64,000 nt of DNA from Paramecium octaurelia (taxonomy: Eukaryota > Ciliophora > Oligohymenophorea > Peniculida > Parameciidae): contig CAJJDP010000089.1 in the NCBI GenBank assembly GCA_905182995.1, positions 310,001-374,000 of the forward strand, given 5' to 3'. Positions 51,928-64,000 of this stretch are shown here, piece by piece. Every line of letters begins with the position of its first letter. The stretch's first letter is position 1. The translations under genes were made by a program, and so were the position numbers. Under the pieces are notes generated by a model. That model saw only the letters and a program-made list of their open reading frames with translations, was not told the origin of the DNA and made no database searches.

Positions 51928-54239
51928 AATAATTTTATATAAGTATTATTTCTGATTTTATTAAAATAATAAATAATTCTTTAAATTAAATTCATCATAT
52001 TATAAGTTAATTAGTAATAATTATATTTATTTGGTGATACTAAATGAATTGAATACCACACTCACTTTTCGTAAGGGATAAGGGAGAACCAGGCCAATGC
52101 TTAATTGAGAGTAAATTAAAGTTAGTTATTTATGAAATGCAAACTATCAACATTGATTTAAATCATCAATAAATTATGATAAAAGTAAAATAGGTGATTT
52201 TCTATGTTTATATAATATATCATTTAATAAATGAAATCCCTTAAGATTATGCACTAATAATAATAAGGCAATCCTTCTAGAATACTATTGTGCCATAAAG
52301 TAAAACTATAAAAACACAATTTTGAATTTTCAACCTAACTTATAATTTATTATTTTATTATAAATTCCAAATCCATAAAATATTATAAGATTTTCATAAG
52401 TATTTGATGATGAGGTTTGTTATCTTCTAAAACCTTATCCTGAATGCTTAGAAATAATAACAATCGTTTGACAAATGAAATTCCAGCAATTTTAATATTT
52501 AAATTATTATGTGATATCATTTCTCAAATTATGAAATAGTAATGAGAATGATGGAACCTATAAAGTTGGTATTAATGAAATCACAGAAATTAATTAATAC
52601 CTCTTAATTTATTGAATGTTCTAATAGTAATATATAGGTCGTTAAAAATTAAGGAATGATAGATTTCTCAAGGATTTTAATCAGCAACAATTATTACCAT
52701 TGATATATATATATGTGTATCATAAAGTTGAAGAAGTTAACAAGCTAGAAATAATGATTTAGTCTCAACTGAATGATGAAAATGTAGATAAGCAGTCGTA
52801 ATTACATATTAATTTGATATACTATTTCTATGAGGATTAAGTTAATCTCAATTTCGATCCTGAATAAGATCCTTCTATGATGCCATAGAAGAGTAATTTT
52901 TCAAAAACAAAACCTTTTTAATTCTTGCGATTATATATAAGATATATATTCCTTGAATGATTATGATGTGTGCACCGCAATAGCTAAAAAAAAATAGATA
53001 ATAATTATTTCATATGTAATTATTATAAGTAATTAAACCTAATCATCTATTTTCCAACCTAAATCAAGAATTTTGTGGAGTTAATCTATTTGATTTATAA
53101 ATATTATAAGGCAATAATATTACATTCTTTTGATATTGAAATGGATGTTAAATATCAGCTAAACAATTTAATACCTCTGAATAAATTTACTTTATAGTAA
53201 TACATTTACTTATCAATTAGACTAAAAATAAAAATGTTCTTAACATCTTGATTAAAGATTAGCATGAACAAAATATCATTAATGCTTGACAAATCAAAAT
53301 TTAATGTTAAACTGTTTACTTAAATGGATTTTGATTGAGCACTAATAATTTTGAAGAATCTGAGACTTTTTATGAAAATATTTTTCATCAGGCTTCTTAT
53401 ACAAGTACTACTTCTGAAAATGCAGCTATTCTTTCTCTAGTTTACAAATCATTTCAGATTTCTAGCATATAAATTTTACATTGTTTAAAGATATATTTCT
53501 TTTACGAGGTTAATTAATATTTTGGTGCTTATAAGTAAAAGGGATAATTCTTCTAAACTAGTCATCATGTCACTTTTTTGTAGATAGTGGAGATATGCTT
53601 TAACATCTTAAGCTATTTAACAGCAAGAAAAGAATAATAAATTAATGTTGTAAAATAATAGTCCAACAAACCCATAAGAAATGGTCAAAGTTTGAAAATA
53701 TTAAAATTCAAATTTTTATAAAATGACAATCTAAAGTGGCTATAATCTATAATGCTAATATTCAAGCATTGGTAAGAATGGTGTAATCAATGGATAGTTT
53801 AAAGTTATACTGACAAGTATATAAAAAGTAAATTAAAAATCTATAAAACTATTTTAATATCATAATGAACTTTTATGAAAATTTTCGCTCTAAAAATATA
53901 TACATTCGATGAACAAAGGCAAAGTTATTATATAATGAATCTATTTTAATATCAAATGATACATTAATTGTGATGAAAATCTGTTTAGCTTAATAAATAG
54001 AAATTTTATTAAAAAGATATTCGTTATCATAAGACATAAGGTTCCAAAAACTGTTTTAGAAGCAACTTTAAACAAAGAATTTCATAAATTTATCAAAAAT
54101 AACAGGATTTAATTTTAAAAGAATAACTTAAGAAAAAATCTCCAAACATAAGGTTACATCATCTTTTTTTTTGATACATAGAAGCGATGCAAAGGTTGCA
54201 AAACAAAGAAAAAATGAGATTCATGAATTTTCTAATTTA
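51928..54239. other. AT-rich interval with broken coding-like pieces
   Basis: No intact gene. On the + strand around 52560-52940 a broken stretch reads like protein (for example LHINLIYYFYEDQVNLNF and DPEQDPSMMPQ), and other pieces occur near 53130-53700, but TGA codons and frame changes are frequent. The family is not recognised. Confidence 0.4.
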
Positions 54240-55130
54240 TATTTTCTATGGCTATTTTAGATAATCAGGTACAGGCTTATAAAATATCATTGAAATTGTC
54301 AATGCCACAATATTTCCAAGCTTCGCTGATTAATTATATCTCACTTTTCATTCCGTCATTATTGTAATTTGAGGCTCTCTTTTGTATTTTACACTTCCCT
54401 AATATAAATTATCTGTTCTCATAGAATTTTCAGGATTGAGGATTCAAACATCTATACTATCAACCTATGTATGATGGAACGTTTTTCTTATCCACATGTC
54501 GGATTTTATACATCCTTTCAATTTTTAAAGTTAATAATAATCTTTGCCTTAAGAAGTGGAATACCTCTAAGTCATGTATGAGTCAATGTACCATCTGACA
54601 ACATTAAATTATATTCCTTCCTATTCAGAATGGAAACCAAGTTTGACTATATTCATTTCTCTCCCCCCATAGCCTATTTTCATTGGTAAGTATCTGTGAA
54701 TATTGTCTCTATATTACTTGAATTTCATACTCATCTTCAATATATTTTCACAGTCTATTCCTCCTCCATTTTGCAATTCCTCCTTATTAAAATGGCTTTT
54801 TAATTCACTTTATTATAATTTTTCTGCCATGATTTTCATATTATTTTCAGGATTTGATTTGAGAATTTCTTTATAACAATTTCCAAATATTTCGATATAG
54901 AATCTAATATCTGCTTTATCAAACCATAATTCTTATTCTTCTAGTACCTAAAAATGATCAGTTTAAGCCAACCAACAAATTTATTATTGTATTTCCTTTT
55001 ACAAATGCTATCCAAGTTGCCATAATTATTATAATTAAATTTACTGATAAATTTCTTCTACTAAATGCCATCAACCAAATTTTATCCTTATTAATAATTT
55101 CTAATTATGTACATTACCTTAATACATCAA
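54240..55130 (-). pseudogene. Remnant of a Gly/Trp repeat protein
   Basis: The minus strand shows protein-like stretches in shifting frames: FDKADIRFYIEIFGNCYKEI (upstream part), MKIGYGGREMN followed by NVVRWYIDS, and YNNKFVGW further upstream. The pattern of IGGG, GxW and VGRW-like segments at about 40-60 residue spacing resembles a family of repeat proteins frequent in Paramecium, but it is degraded and no start is clear. Confidence 0.4.
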
Positions 55131-55683
55131 AACCTTCATTGGGCAGTCCTTTTATCATCCCTTGAATGATTATTGAGTCCTAAATAACCACTAATATTAT
55201 ATTAACTGAAAAATTATCAATTTTTTGTTCCCAGATTTTGAATGTTGTAATTTATAGACTTAATCGAAGGTTGTATTATTTTATAAAATAATGCATAATT
55301 TGTGTTGATAGTAGTACAAAAATTTTAAAGTAGAAGGTAATAATTGTCTCTGATAAGAAGAATTAAAATCATGTTTCGTCTTACAATCGATTTATAATCA
55401 CGTTTTATATTATAGGAGGTGAGGGTTTCTCAATTAAAGTTTAATTGATTCAAGGAGGACCAAGCTCAAAAAAAAGGATCTCAAAAATAGAAATAATGAA
55501 GAGAATAATAGATATATTTCTTGATAATTGGGTTAAATAGGAGTATCATCCTACATGCTGATATTAAATTAATTTATGATCATTAAATTTGAAATTTTCA
55601 TTCCATAATTCTATCTTAATCTACATAATTCTATTATTTTTAAAATATTACTTTATTTAATTCTATAATTAACATTAATTATT

Positions 55684-58600
55684 ATGAAATTATTAATAAT
55701 TTTTATTTATATAACTCATCAAGCTCAGATTTATTCGTTTAATGCTAATTCTATCAACTAAGATGGTAATTCTTATACTATATATTTTAGGATGGGGTTG
55801 TTTAGGAAGTAACTGTTATTTTAATAGCTGTGGTGGGAGTTATTATTATGGGTAACCTGATAGTTCTTCAAGTTTATATATTGTTGTTAGCAGAATATTT
55901 TTAAATCTAGAAGATCATTCTCATATTAAAGTAGATTTCCAGTTGTTATAGTAAAAGATAATATCAATTAAATTAGGATTTCTAGTTAATCTACTCCTGT
56001 TGTGGTGTTAGACGGTCGTTATATATATGATTTTTCTACCACTTCTTAAAGCCACGCGTGTGGAACAAAGTTAACTATATCAGTAACTATTTAACATAAC
56101 AGAAGAACTCTTTGGACTTGGATAAATAATTATTGGGTAGGAGGATTATTATCATTCTAATTAAGTATCATTAAATGCTAGTATGATTGCGCCGGATGCA
56201 TAGAGAGTTAGAAAATATTTTGCTTAAAATGGTTATTTCATTCATATTCATTAAATTAGAAATATATCGCAATTTCAGATGGATGGACTTTTTCATCAAT
56301 TTATGAGTATTCCTTTTATTGTGGAGATTGCTAATTCTTGAAATTTTGGCTAATTAAATATTAAACTTGGCTACCCCTTCATTAAGATGTATTGCTCAGG
56401 TTTTATAAATATGATTTAATTACTATAATTATAGACTATTCATAAGGTTAAACAACTTTAAGTTCTGGTTATTAATTAATAGAAGTACTAATAGAAAACC
56501 ATTCTGATCCGATATTATCAGTGACAATTACAACTTTACCAACCTCTAATTATTGTTTAATAAGAGATTTTGAAGTGTTTTACACTTAACCAGAGAAAAA
56601 AATAGTTAACAAGTTGAATAAAGGATGTTTAGAGTAAATTGATGATAAATGCCTGATTTGTTAGGAAGGCTGGATTGAAAATAAGTCTCTTGCAAATTGT
56701 CATCAAATTTGTAGTGATGGAACCATTCAAGATTAATATTGTCATATAAGAGATTTAAAAGTATCTTACACTTAAGCTTAAATAGTAGTAAGCAATTTGA
56801 ATGAAGGTTGTTTAGTGTAAATTGATAATTCGTGCTAGGTCTGCAAAGAAGGTTGGATAAGAGATGAATTTCTTGACAATTGTCATCCAATTTGTGGTGA
56901 TGGAATTATACAAGGATAAGAAGAATGTGATGATGCTAATCTAATATCTAATGATTCTTGTTATTAATGCAAATATTCATGCATAAATTTTTGCAAAACC
57001 TGTGTATTTGGAATTTGTTTTGAATGTCTTTTTGGATTTGATCTTAATGCTGACTTTAATTGTGTGTCTTTGTGTGGAGATGGTAATGTAGTACCTTATT
57101 CGGCTGAATAATGTGATCTCACGGATAATGGAGAATGGGATCATTGTTAGGATTGCAGATTTATATCAATAGCTAATTGCAAACGTTAATTACTTTCAAT
57201 GTGCTTGGTGTGTGAAATAGGATTTTTACTGTTATATAATGAATGTTTCCCTCATTGCGGAGATAAATACGTTGTCAAATAATATGAGGAATGTGATGAT
57301 GGAAATTTATAGCCTTATGATGGTTGTTTTGAATGTAAATTTCAATGCGCTCAAGATTGCAACATTTGCCATCTAGGAGAATGCATTTTAAAATGTGGAT
57401 ATGGATACAAGTTTGTTAATGATAGGTGTCTTTCAATTTGTGGTGATCAAATTATCACAATAGAAGAGGATTGTGATGATGGCAATACAATCTAATTTGA
57501 TGGTTGCTTCAACTGCAAGTATTCTTATTCATGTCCAGAAAATTGCAAAGAATGCTATCAAGGTACATGTGTAGAGTGCATTGATCAATATTAATTATTA
57601 AATTCAAATTCATGCAAATTATATCTAAATTGTGGAGATGGTTTGCTTTAGAAATAAGAGGAATGCGATGACGGAAATTACGAAGGAGTAGATGGTTGTA
57701 AGGATTGCTTGATTGAATAAAATTGGATATGCAACTAGTTGACAAGAAATTCTCCAAGCGCATGCACTTTTGTTAAACCTCCAAAATTAGAAATTTCATA
57801 TCTCAACATGACTTCGAATAAATAATACCTAAGCATCAAATTTAATCAATAAGTAAAAATATACACAACTTAACCTTTATCAGAAACAATAATTTTTACA
57901 TTACCAAACGTAGACAAGAAGAATTGGAATAGCAGCTTATATATCATACAGGATGTTGGATCATATGTAAGTTTTGGAGAATATAACATCGAAATAATTG
58001 TTTATCAATTACTTGAATTTAAACCCATCTTAACAATTTTAGTTAATCAGACAGTTGCTAATATAGATAATGTTGTTTTGGAAGACTTTACAAAATCAAT
58101 AACTTTATAATATCCAAAATATCTTGATGAAACTTAGAAGGATTATTCTCATAAGTTGAAGAATTTAAATATTTATTTAATCTATGGTTTGTCTGGGATT
58201 ATCTGTGTAAATCTACTCACAGGAAATGGGGATTTATTTATCGAAATTTTGGCAATCCTTTAATTTCAGCAATATTTGAGGTACATTAATCTGTAATTTC
58301 CAGAAAATTTAGAGATTTATTTTTCGATTAATGATTTGATAACAATTCAACCTCTATTAGATTTAATAGATTTTTTATCAATATTTTAGTTCATTGAACT
58401 TTAGTAAAATTAAGAATCATATTCAGAGGGAAAATTTGATGTTTACAAATAGAACCCAAGCTTGATAATAAATCTTTCCTGCCAAATATTATAATGCTTG
58501 ATTTTTTTATTCCTCATTATGTTGTACCAATTAATTAAGAAAATTATATACAAATGGATATTTTGTTCTAGAAACTTTTACTATGCCTCTACTTTATCCT

Positions 58601-59292
58601 TATACATCAAACCAAAATTAATTTTTAAGTGTGAGGAATCCTTTTATAACATTTGCCGAGATATACTTAATTTGAAAAAATTGATATCATTTTAAGGTTT
58701 ATAAAAAGCCTTAATTCTAAATGGTTGGGATATGACATTTAAAACTCTATTGTATATGCGAAACATTTCAACTAATAATTACTTAGATATTGTACAACTT
58801 ATTCTAGCAAGCATAATTCTTATTCTTTATTTTACAATATTGTTAGATGGTTTCAAATCTAAATAAAAATTAGTAAATATGAAAAAGTTTGAGATTTTAA
58901 GTTTTGGAAGATAATTTTTCTTTTTATTCTTCTTGATTAGTATTTAAAGATCTGAAATATTATAATTAGGATTACTCCTATTGACAAGTATCTTTTAGAT
59001 TAGCTTATTATTTATTTATAGGCATATTTAAAATAAGAATAAATAAATCGTTTAGATGGTAGTAGAGATATCAGTACTGACATTTATGCTCAGTTCATTC
59101 TTATACATCAAAGAGTGTAATGAATATTTTAATGAAAAGAAAAAAATAATATTAGGATGGATTCATATAATGATTCTATCTTCGGGTTTAATTTTAGAAG
59201 TAATTTTTATTATCAAAGAGTTATCTGTAAAATTGAAAAAGATATACAAAAGAAAAAAACCATAATGTGCGAGAAATCCATTATTTATATGA
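55684..59292 (+). CDS. Large Cys-rich multi-pass membrane protein
   Basis: Start ATG 55684 with a signal peptide (MKLLIIFIYITHQAQ), TGA 59290-59292, introns 55766-55790 (25 nt) and 55951-55976 (26 nt): 1,185 codons in phase. The N-terminal ~280 residues form an extracellular domain with paired Cys. Then come at least six Cys-rich repeats with the motif CGDGxI...EECDDGN...DGCxxCK, of the growth-factor-receptor-like or furin-like type. A beta-rich region (QDVGSYVSFGEYNIEI) precedes about seven hydrophobic segments from near 58150 to 59220 and a basic tail. The family is large in Paramecium; the function is unknown, probably at the cell surface. Two decayed relatives lie 8-12 kb upstream. Confidence 0.88.
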
Positions 59293-61839
59293 TTAAAATA
59301 TCAATAGATTTAATATAATTTAATTTTACGGCTATTTTTCATTCTACAAAATGATATAACATTCTGAATATAACAGTTCATATTGATGTTTAATAATATC
59401 TGATAACCTTCTATCCTTTTTAAATGTGCTTTGTTTATCCCGACATTTTATATATCTGCCATTCAACCTTCTAAGTATTCTCAACCAAATTTGAATAATA
59501 GATATATCTTTACCTTTAATATCAATCTTTTGAAAGTATTGCCAAGGCTTAATAGTATACAAATATTTATTCTGTTTTTTAAAGTTATTATTTTATTTAC
59601 TGTTTTTTTTCTTCAGAATTGAATTATTCTAAATTTATGATTAATAGTTTTAATTTCTTCGAAACCTCCCTAATAGCAGATTTTTCATTTAATTTTCTTT
59701 CTATCATAATCTGGGATACAAGCATTCTTTCCATTTTGGAACTACTTTTCAACATAGTAATTAAGAAAGGGACTGTAATTTTAAAATAAACACTCACTGT
59801 ACTTCATTAAATTATTATTATATATCATAAATTGATACTAGTATTTAGAACATTTAGAAAATCTCTATCGTTATAACATAAACAAATTTCAGTTTTATTT
59901 CGAATCCATTCTACTATTAAAACTATATTCTCAAATTTAAATATTAAAATATTATTCTAATCTTAATGTATTAGTCACTTTATCGATATGAAAATCGCTT
60001 CCTTTATTTCGTTCAGAAGGTTTCATAACAATAAAACATTAGGTTAGATTTCATGATTTATCTCAAGCTTTAAATTTATAGTCTCAAACATTATTTCTCA
60101 ATCATCGATGAAACAAATTTAAGCTAAACTTAATGAAAAAACAGTAAAGTTGATTGTATCAAGATCAGAGCTTGTAAATTGTATAATTATTAGATATAAT
60201 TATTAAAATTGCATAAATTATATTAAAGAAATCGAATTATTGTTTTAATGATGAGTGAAGCCAGCAATATTTTAGTCACTAAAATAAATATGAAAGAAGG
60301 AGTTATTTAATCTGTGTATTCAATGATACAAAACCAAAGATGATCGATAAATATTTGGGAAACCTTGAATTAGACATTTAAAGAATCATTAAGCAGTAAA
60401 AGAGCTAGGTCTACTATCTAATGAATAACATTACGAAATAGTATGATTTAGATTAAGCAATCATCAGGAGTGTCAATAGAGAAAAAAAATTAATTTGCTA
60501 ATTTAAATAGTTACTTAAGATACACTAGGATGTACAATAAATTATTTGAATATGAAATTGAGTCATCATTTAACATCTCACCACTAAGTATTAGTTTTTT
60601 TGATTTTTAAATTGCGAAAGCATTTCAGACAGTTATTTTGAATTCGTCTTCTTGGTGGAAACAAAAATATTTATAAAGATAGATCCTTAACTTAATATAA
60701 TGAAGAAAACCTAAATTAGAGTTGTTACAAGAATAAAAAATACAAAAAATATATATAAGATTCGGAAAATAAAAGAAAAATTCAAATAGATTGCGATTCA
60801 TACATTGATAGCTAAAATTTGGTGATATATGAAACCATCTAAAGCTTGTAGCCGGATTAATACAAATCGATCTATGTTGCTTGAGATTTGATAGATCATA
60901 CAAATTTCATTATAATTCATAATATGTTGGCTCAATTTGAAAAATGGCTTTATAAATGAACCTAAATAAGCTAAGAATAAAACTTCAAGTTAGTACATTA
61001 AAAGAAGATGAAATGGACAAACAATAGTCCAGGTCTGAATAATTTAATGATGGCACTATTTTGTTATTAAATAGTTTAAACTTTTAAATATAAGTCTAGA
61101 AAAATTAAATTAGAAAGAAAATTATACAAATTTATACAAGAATATTATTTTGCCTTATGCTAGAAAAGGATTTTAATAGATGAAAAGAATATCATCGCAG
61201 ATGGGAATTCAAACATTCCTTTAATCGGTTTTTACTCTAAATCAGAAAACTTCTTAGCTTTGAATGAAGACAAGGTTATCTTGATCATATAGATATACAA
61301 AATGTATTGTCAATATTGTTAATAGTAGAAAATTATTGCATAAGAGAGTTTGCCTATGACCAAACCTCTGAGATTATTTTCAGTTTCCTTATTGATTAGT
61401 TATGATATTAGTATTGTGAGAAGCTAGAATATTGGGGTATAAGGCTATCTAATTTAGGTAATGTTCTATTGTAGAATTTAGGATGAAAGTCAGAGTCCTA
61501 GATATGTGATCAAAAATGATATCTTGCAGTAAAGATTAAACTTCATTTGGATTTTGCAATCTCAAAAATTAGTTATGAATAAGAGATTTGCAATATTGGA
61601 TGTATATTTGTTGGCTGAAACGGTTTAATTGCTAATCAATGTACTTATAGAAAAATTACAAACTTATTCTTCTTTCTTTAGAATATCGTATTATTTTCTA
61701 CTGAAAATATTAATTTATTGATTTTGTTAAACAAAAGGTGTAAAGCTCTACATCGATCGTCATTATTTTATATTCTTTTTTTTTTCATTTTCTTTAATGT
61801 CCTTCATCATTAACCTAATACTAACTTAAATATCATTGA
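59293..61839. other. AT-rich interval with scattered gene remnants
   Basis: No intact gene seen. Minus strand 59344-59562 reads KPWQYFQKIDIKGKDIS and could be a C-terminal scrap of a membrane protein. Plus strand 60280-61620 has broken protein-like pieces (LFEYEIESSFNISPLSISF, VLSILLIVENYCIREFAYD) separated by TGA codons. I could not assign a family. Confidence 0.4.
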
Positions 61840-62420
61840 ATGAAAGTATAGTCCAAGGAACTCAGGAAGAAACCTCTCAAGGGACAAAAATAAGAAGTGA
61901 TCACCGGAGGAGAGTCCATAGTCTTTTGAACACCATATGAGTCAATTTTGTAGAAGGAATCATAGAATTAAGGATTAGGATTTTATTCTCGGGGTCGTAT
62001 GAGGGAGAGGACAAACGAAGAAATATTGAAGGACCGTCGGATGGAAGACAAGTCTAAATTTAGTCCGGAAAGAGTGTTAGAAGAGATCTTCTGGGATTTA
62101 TGAATTAGGTTGATTGAAGACGGACGCTGGGCCAAATACAAGGTTTTGAGGGCTCCTTCACTGCAGCGATTTATCCAGAAATGGGATGTGACAAAGTGGG
62201 GATGATGGATACATTTTTCCAAAATAAAGATTTTTTGAATGGGTTGGTGTTGGGTTTGGGGTTGGGTTTGGGTTGGGGTTGGGACTTCTTGAAAGAGACA
62301 TTGAAATATTCAAACACTCCTGTATACCAAGTGTGGACCTTGGATTTAGAAGGGGCAGTTCGCTATGACACTTTATTCAATAGCCTAATATTATTATTAT
62401 ATAATTATTCATACCAATGA
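61840..62420. other. GC-richer island with open frames on both strands
   Basis: Composition changes sharply against the flanks, with words such as CGGGGTCG, GGACCGTCGG and CGGACGCTGGGCC. The minus strand is open from before 62222 down to TGA 61833-61835 (129 codons from the Met at 62222). The plus strand is open from about 62115 to TGA 62418-62420 (ATG 62181) and encodes a GLGLGLGWGW run across the telomere-like repeat. A second plus-strand frame (MRERTNEEILKDRR onward) is stopped by TGA at 62100 but continues protein-like after it (IRLIEDGRWAKYKVL). I cannot choose between these, and no family is recognised. Possible explanations are foreign or transposon DNA, or a misjoined contig. Confidence 0.45.
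62241..62283 (+). repeat. Interstitial telomere-like G-rich repeat
   Basis: A 43-bp run made almost only of G and T: GGGTT, GGGTTT, GGGGTT, GGGTTT, GGGTT, GGGGTT, GGG after an initial imperfect unit. Paramecium telomeres are a mixture of GGGGTT and GGGTTT, and here both kinds occur next to each other with some 5-nt units. The G-strand points to the right, as at the right end of a chromosome, yet 1.7 kb of AT-rich sequence follows. Eight G-tracts would also allow G-quadruplex folding. Confidence 0.65.
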
Positions 62421-64000
62421 TCAACTTTTAAACTAAATTAACATTTATATGATGCAATCTGATTTAAAATAGAGTAACTTCTCTGGGGATATTAAAGAAT
62501 AATCTATTTTCTTTACTTAATATATAATATATTAGAAGATCCACAGATGCTTGCTAGGTATATTCAATTTAAAAGCTTAGCATATTAAACTGATATTATC
62601 ATTCACTCAATCTGAACTATTCTTAAAATCTGTGAAGGAAAGGCAACAAATCAAATATTATTAACTTAAATAGATTTAAGTTTCAAAGCATTCTGATTCA
62701 TAAATTAGTCATATAGAATATTAAATCTTAGAACCCAGATATATATTAAAACACTCTTCATTAAAAATCGCTTAATTTCTCTTTACTTATTGTTATTTTA
62801 CTCTTATTTATTACGTAATGCTTACTTTCCTCAGTTTTAGAAATAAACAAACACTAGAATTCACGAACTTAAACAACAATTATCTAATTTCAAGGAGCAA
62901 GTAATTGTAAAATAGCAGAGCAACAATTACTTTATGATTAAGAGGTTCAATCAAATGTATTTTTAATTACTAAGTTCTGTTTTGTTTCCCATGCCTTTAA
63001 TATTAGTTCAAGAGTTTATTATTTTCCGAAATTTGATTCAATATTCTTAAAATTGATAATAACATTACTTTGTTTTAATATATGCTGGAATTGAAACTCA
63101 AATAAGAATATTTCAATTCTTTTTAAAACCTACCCTTCCAATATAGGCCAGTTACTTTGTCAATAATAAATAAATTATATTATGAGATAATGAAGAAAAT
63201 GTTAAATTATCGTTTCATCCTTTATCTACGCTTACATTTGATTATGATATAGTCTTTCCTTATATTTAAATAATAGAGTTCTAATTAAAATCACGTTTGA
63301 TGAATTCAGAAATTAATATATTATAGACGATTTATGGATAACAATGTTGAGATAGGAAACTTTCAATTATAATCAATATTACTAAATTATACAGTAATTT
63401 TCCAAACAATTATTAAAAGAGATTATTAATGTGACCTTTTTGATCTGCCATCAAACTCACGTAGATACTAATAAATATAATGTATAAATTTATCATTCAA
63501 CGCCTTACTTCTGATAATATTTTACAAATTAAATAACATTCTTCCAATAATTATCAATTTCAACTTTAAATAATTATGTATTTCTTATAGAATCCTTGAA
63601 AGCTAGACTTAAGAGTTCCGATTTCTAAAGAAGTAAGTTAATTTTCTAAATCTTAAAACATAAATAAAAAAATAGAGTAACAGTTCATATCATACAGAGA
63701 ATTAGATGGATATGAAGATTTAATTCTTTAATCTAATTGCAATTAATACTACTAAATTAAAGTTCCTTATAGCTTCTTGGAAAAGATAAAGTTATGCACT
63801 TATGTTCAAGCTTTAAACGCCTCTAAATTAGAAAAGGCTAAGAAAATATTTTCATATAAAATTTCTATAACTGAAAAGAAGAAAAGTTTGGACTCAATAA
63901 AAACCTCATTCTGATTTTATTTTTTATGAAGAGTAGTAGCTTAGCAGTGATTTTTGAAGTGATTTATTTCGAATTCAAAACTCAACTATTAGTTTAGATA
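62421..64000. other. AT-rich end of window, no intact gene
   Basis: A hydrophobic plus-strand stretch near 62760-62830 followed by helical sequence (HELKQQLSNFKEQVIV near 62870) may be part of a membrane protein, but TGA codons break the frame and no family is evident. The remainder shows no repeat or RNA gene. Confidence 0.4.

Overview
The window looks like macronuclear DNA of a ciliate, most probably Paramecium. In every convincing gene TAA and TAG occur in-frame and must be read as glutamine, and only TGA ends reading frames. Coding regions are interrupted by very short introns (mostly 22-30 nt, GTA...TAG). Base composition is strongly AT-rich and intergenic spacers are often only 30-150 bp. 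Genes were therefore assembled by eye using the ciliate code and by removing short introns; where exon phases were checked, the spliced lengths are exact multiples of three.

Left part (1-42 kb) is gene-dense and well preserved. In order it holds: the 3' part of a coiled-coil protein gene; a B-box protein; a mitochondrial carrier; the SM-family vesicle fusion factor SLY1; acetyl-CoA acetyltransferase; a protein with aromatic DG/GW repeats; an FAD-dependent monooxygenase; the splicing factor PHF5/RDS3; a B-box/WD40 protein; a full PIEZO mechanosensitive channel gene; a GTPase carrying a C-terminal small-heat-shock-protein domain; an RRM+KH RNA-binding protein; a small GRDxY-repeat protein; a roughly 1,900-residue coiled-coil protein; a giant AK9-like protein with four P-loops; and a TPR-repeat protein. 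These are housekeeping, trafficking and cilium/cortex-type genes and show no operon logic.

Right part (42-64 kb) is different: very AT-rich, with few intact genes (an intronless WD40 protein and a large Cys-rich multi-pass membrane protein) among decayed relatives of Cys-rich, VWA-domain and repeat-protein genes. It also has a degenerate ~60-bp repeat in two inverted arrays, and a GC-richer island at 61.84-62.4 kb containing a G-run similar to Paramecium telomeric DNA (mixed GGGTTT/GGGGTT units). This pattern fits a subtelomeric or chromosome-fragmentation region.

Three single N bases (8840, 31934, 46311) each sit between two direct copies of 1.1-1.4 kb. These are most easily explained as unmerged overlapping contig ends, so the gene fragments next to them are duplicates made by assembly. 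The third pair differs by a 96-bp insertion that contains the ~60-bp repeat, so it may also record real allelic variation.
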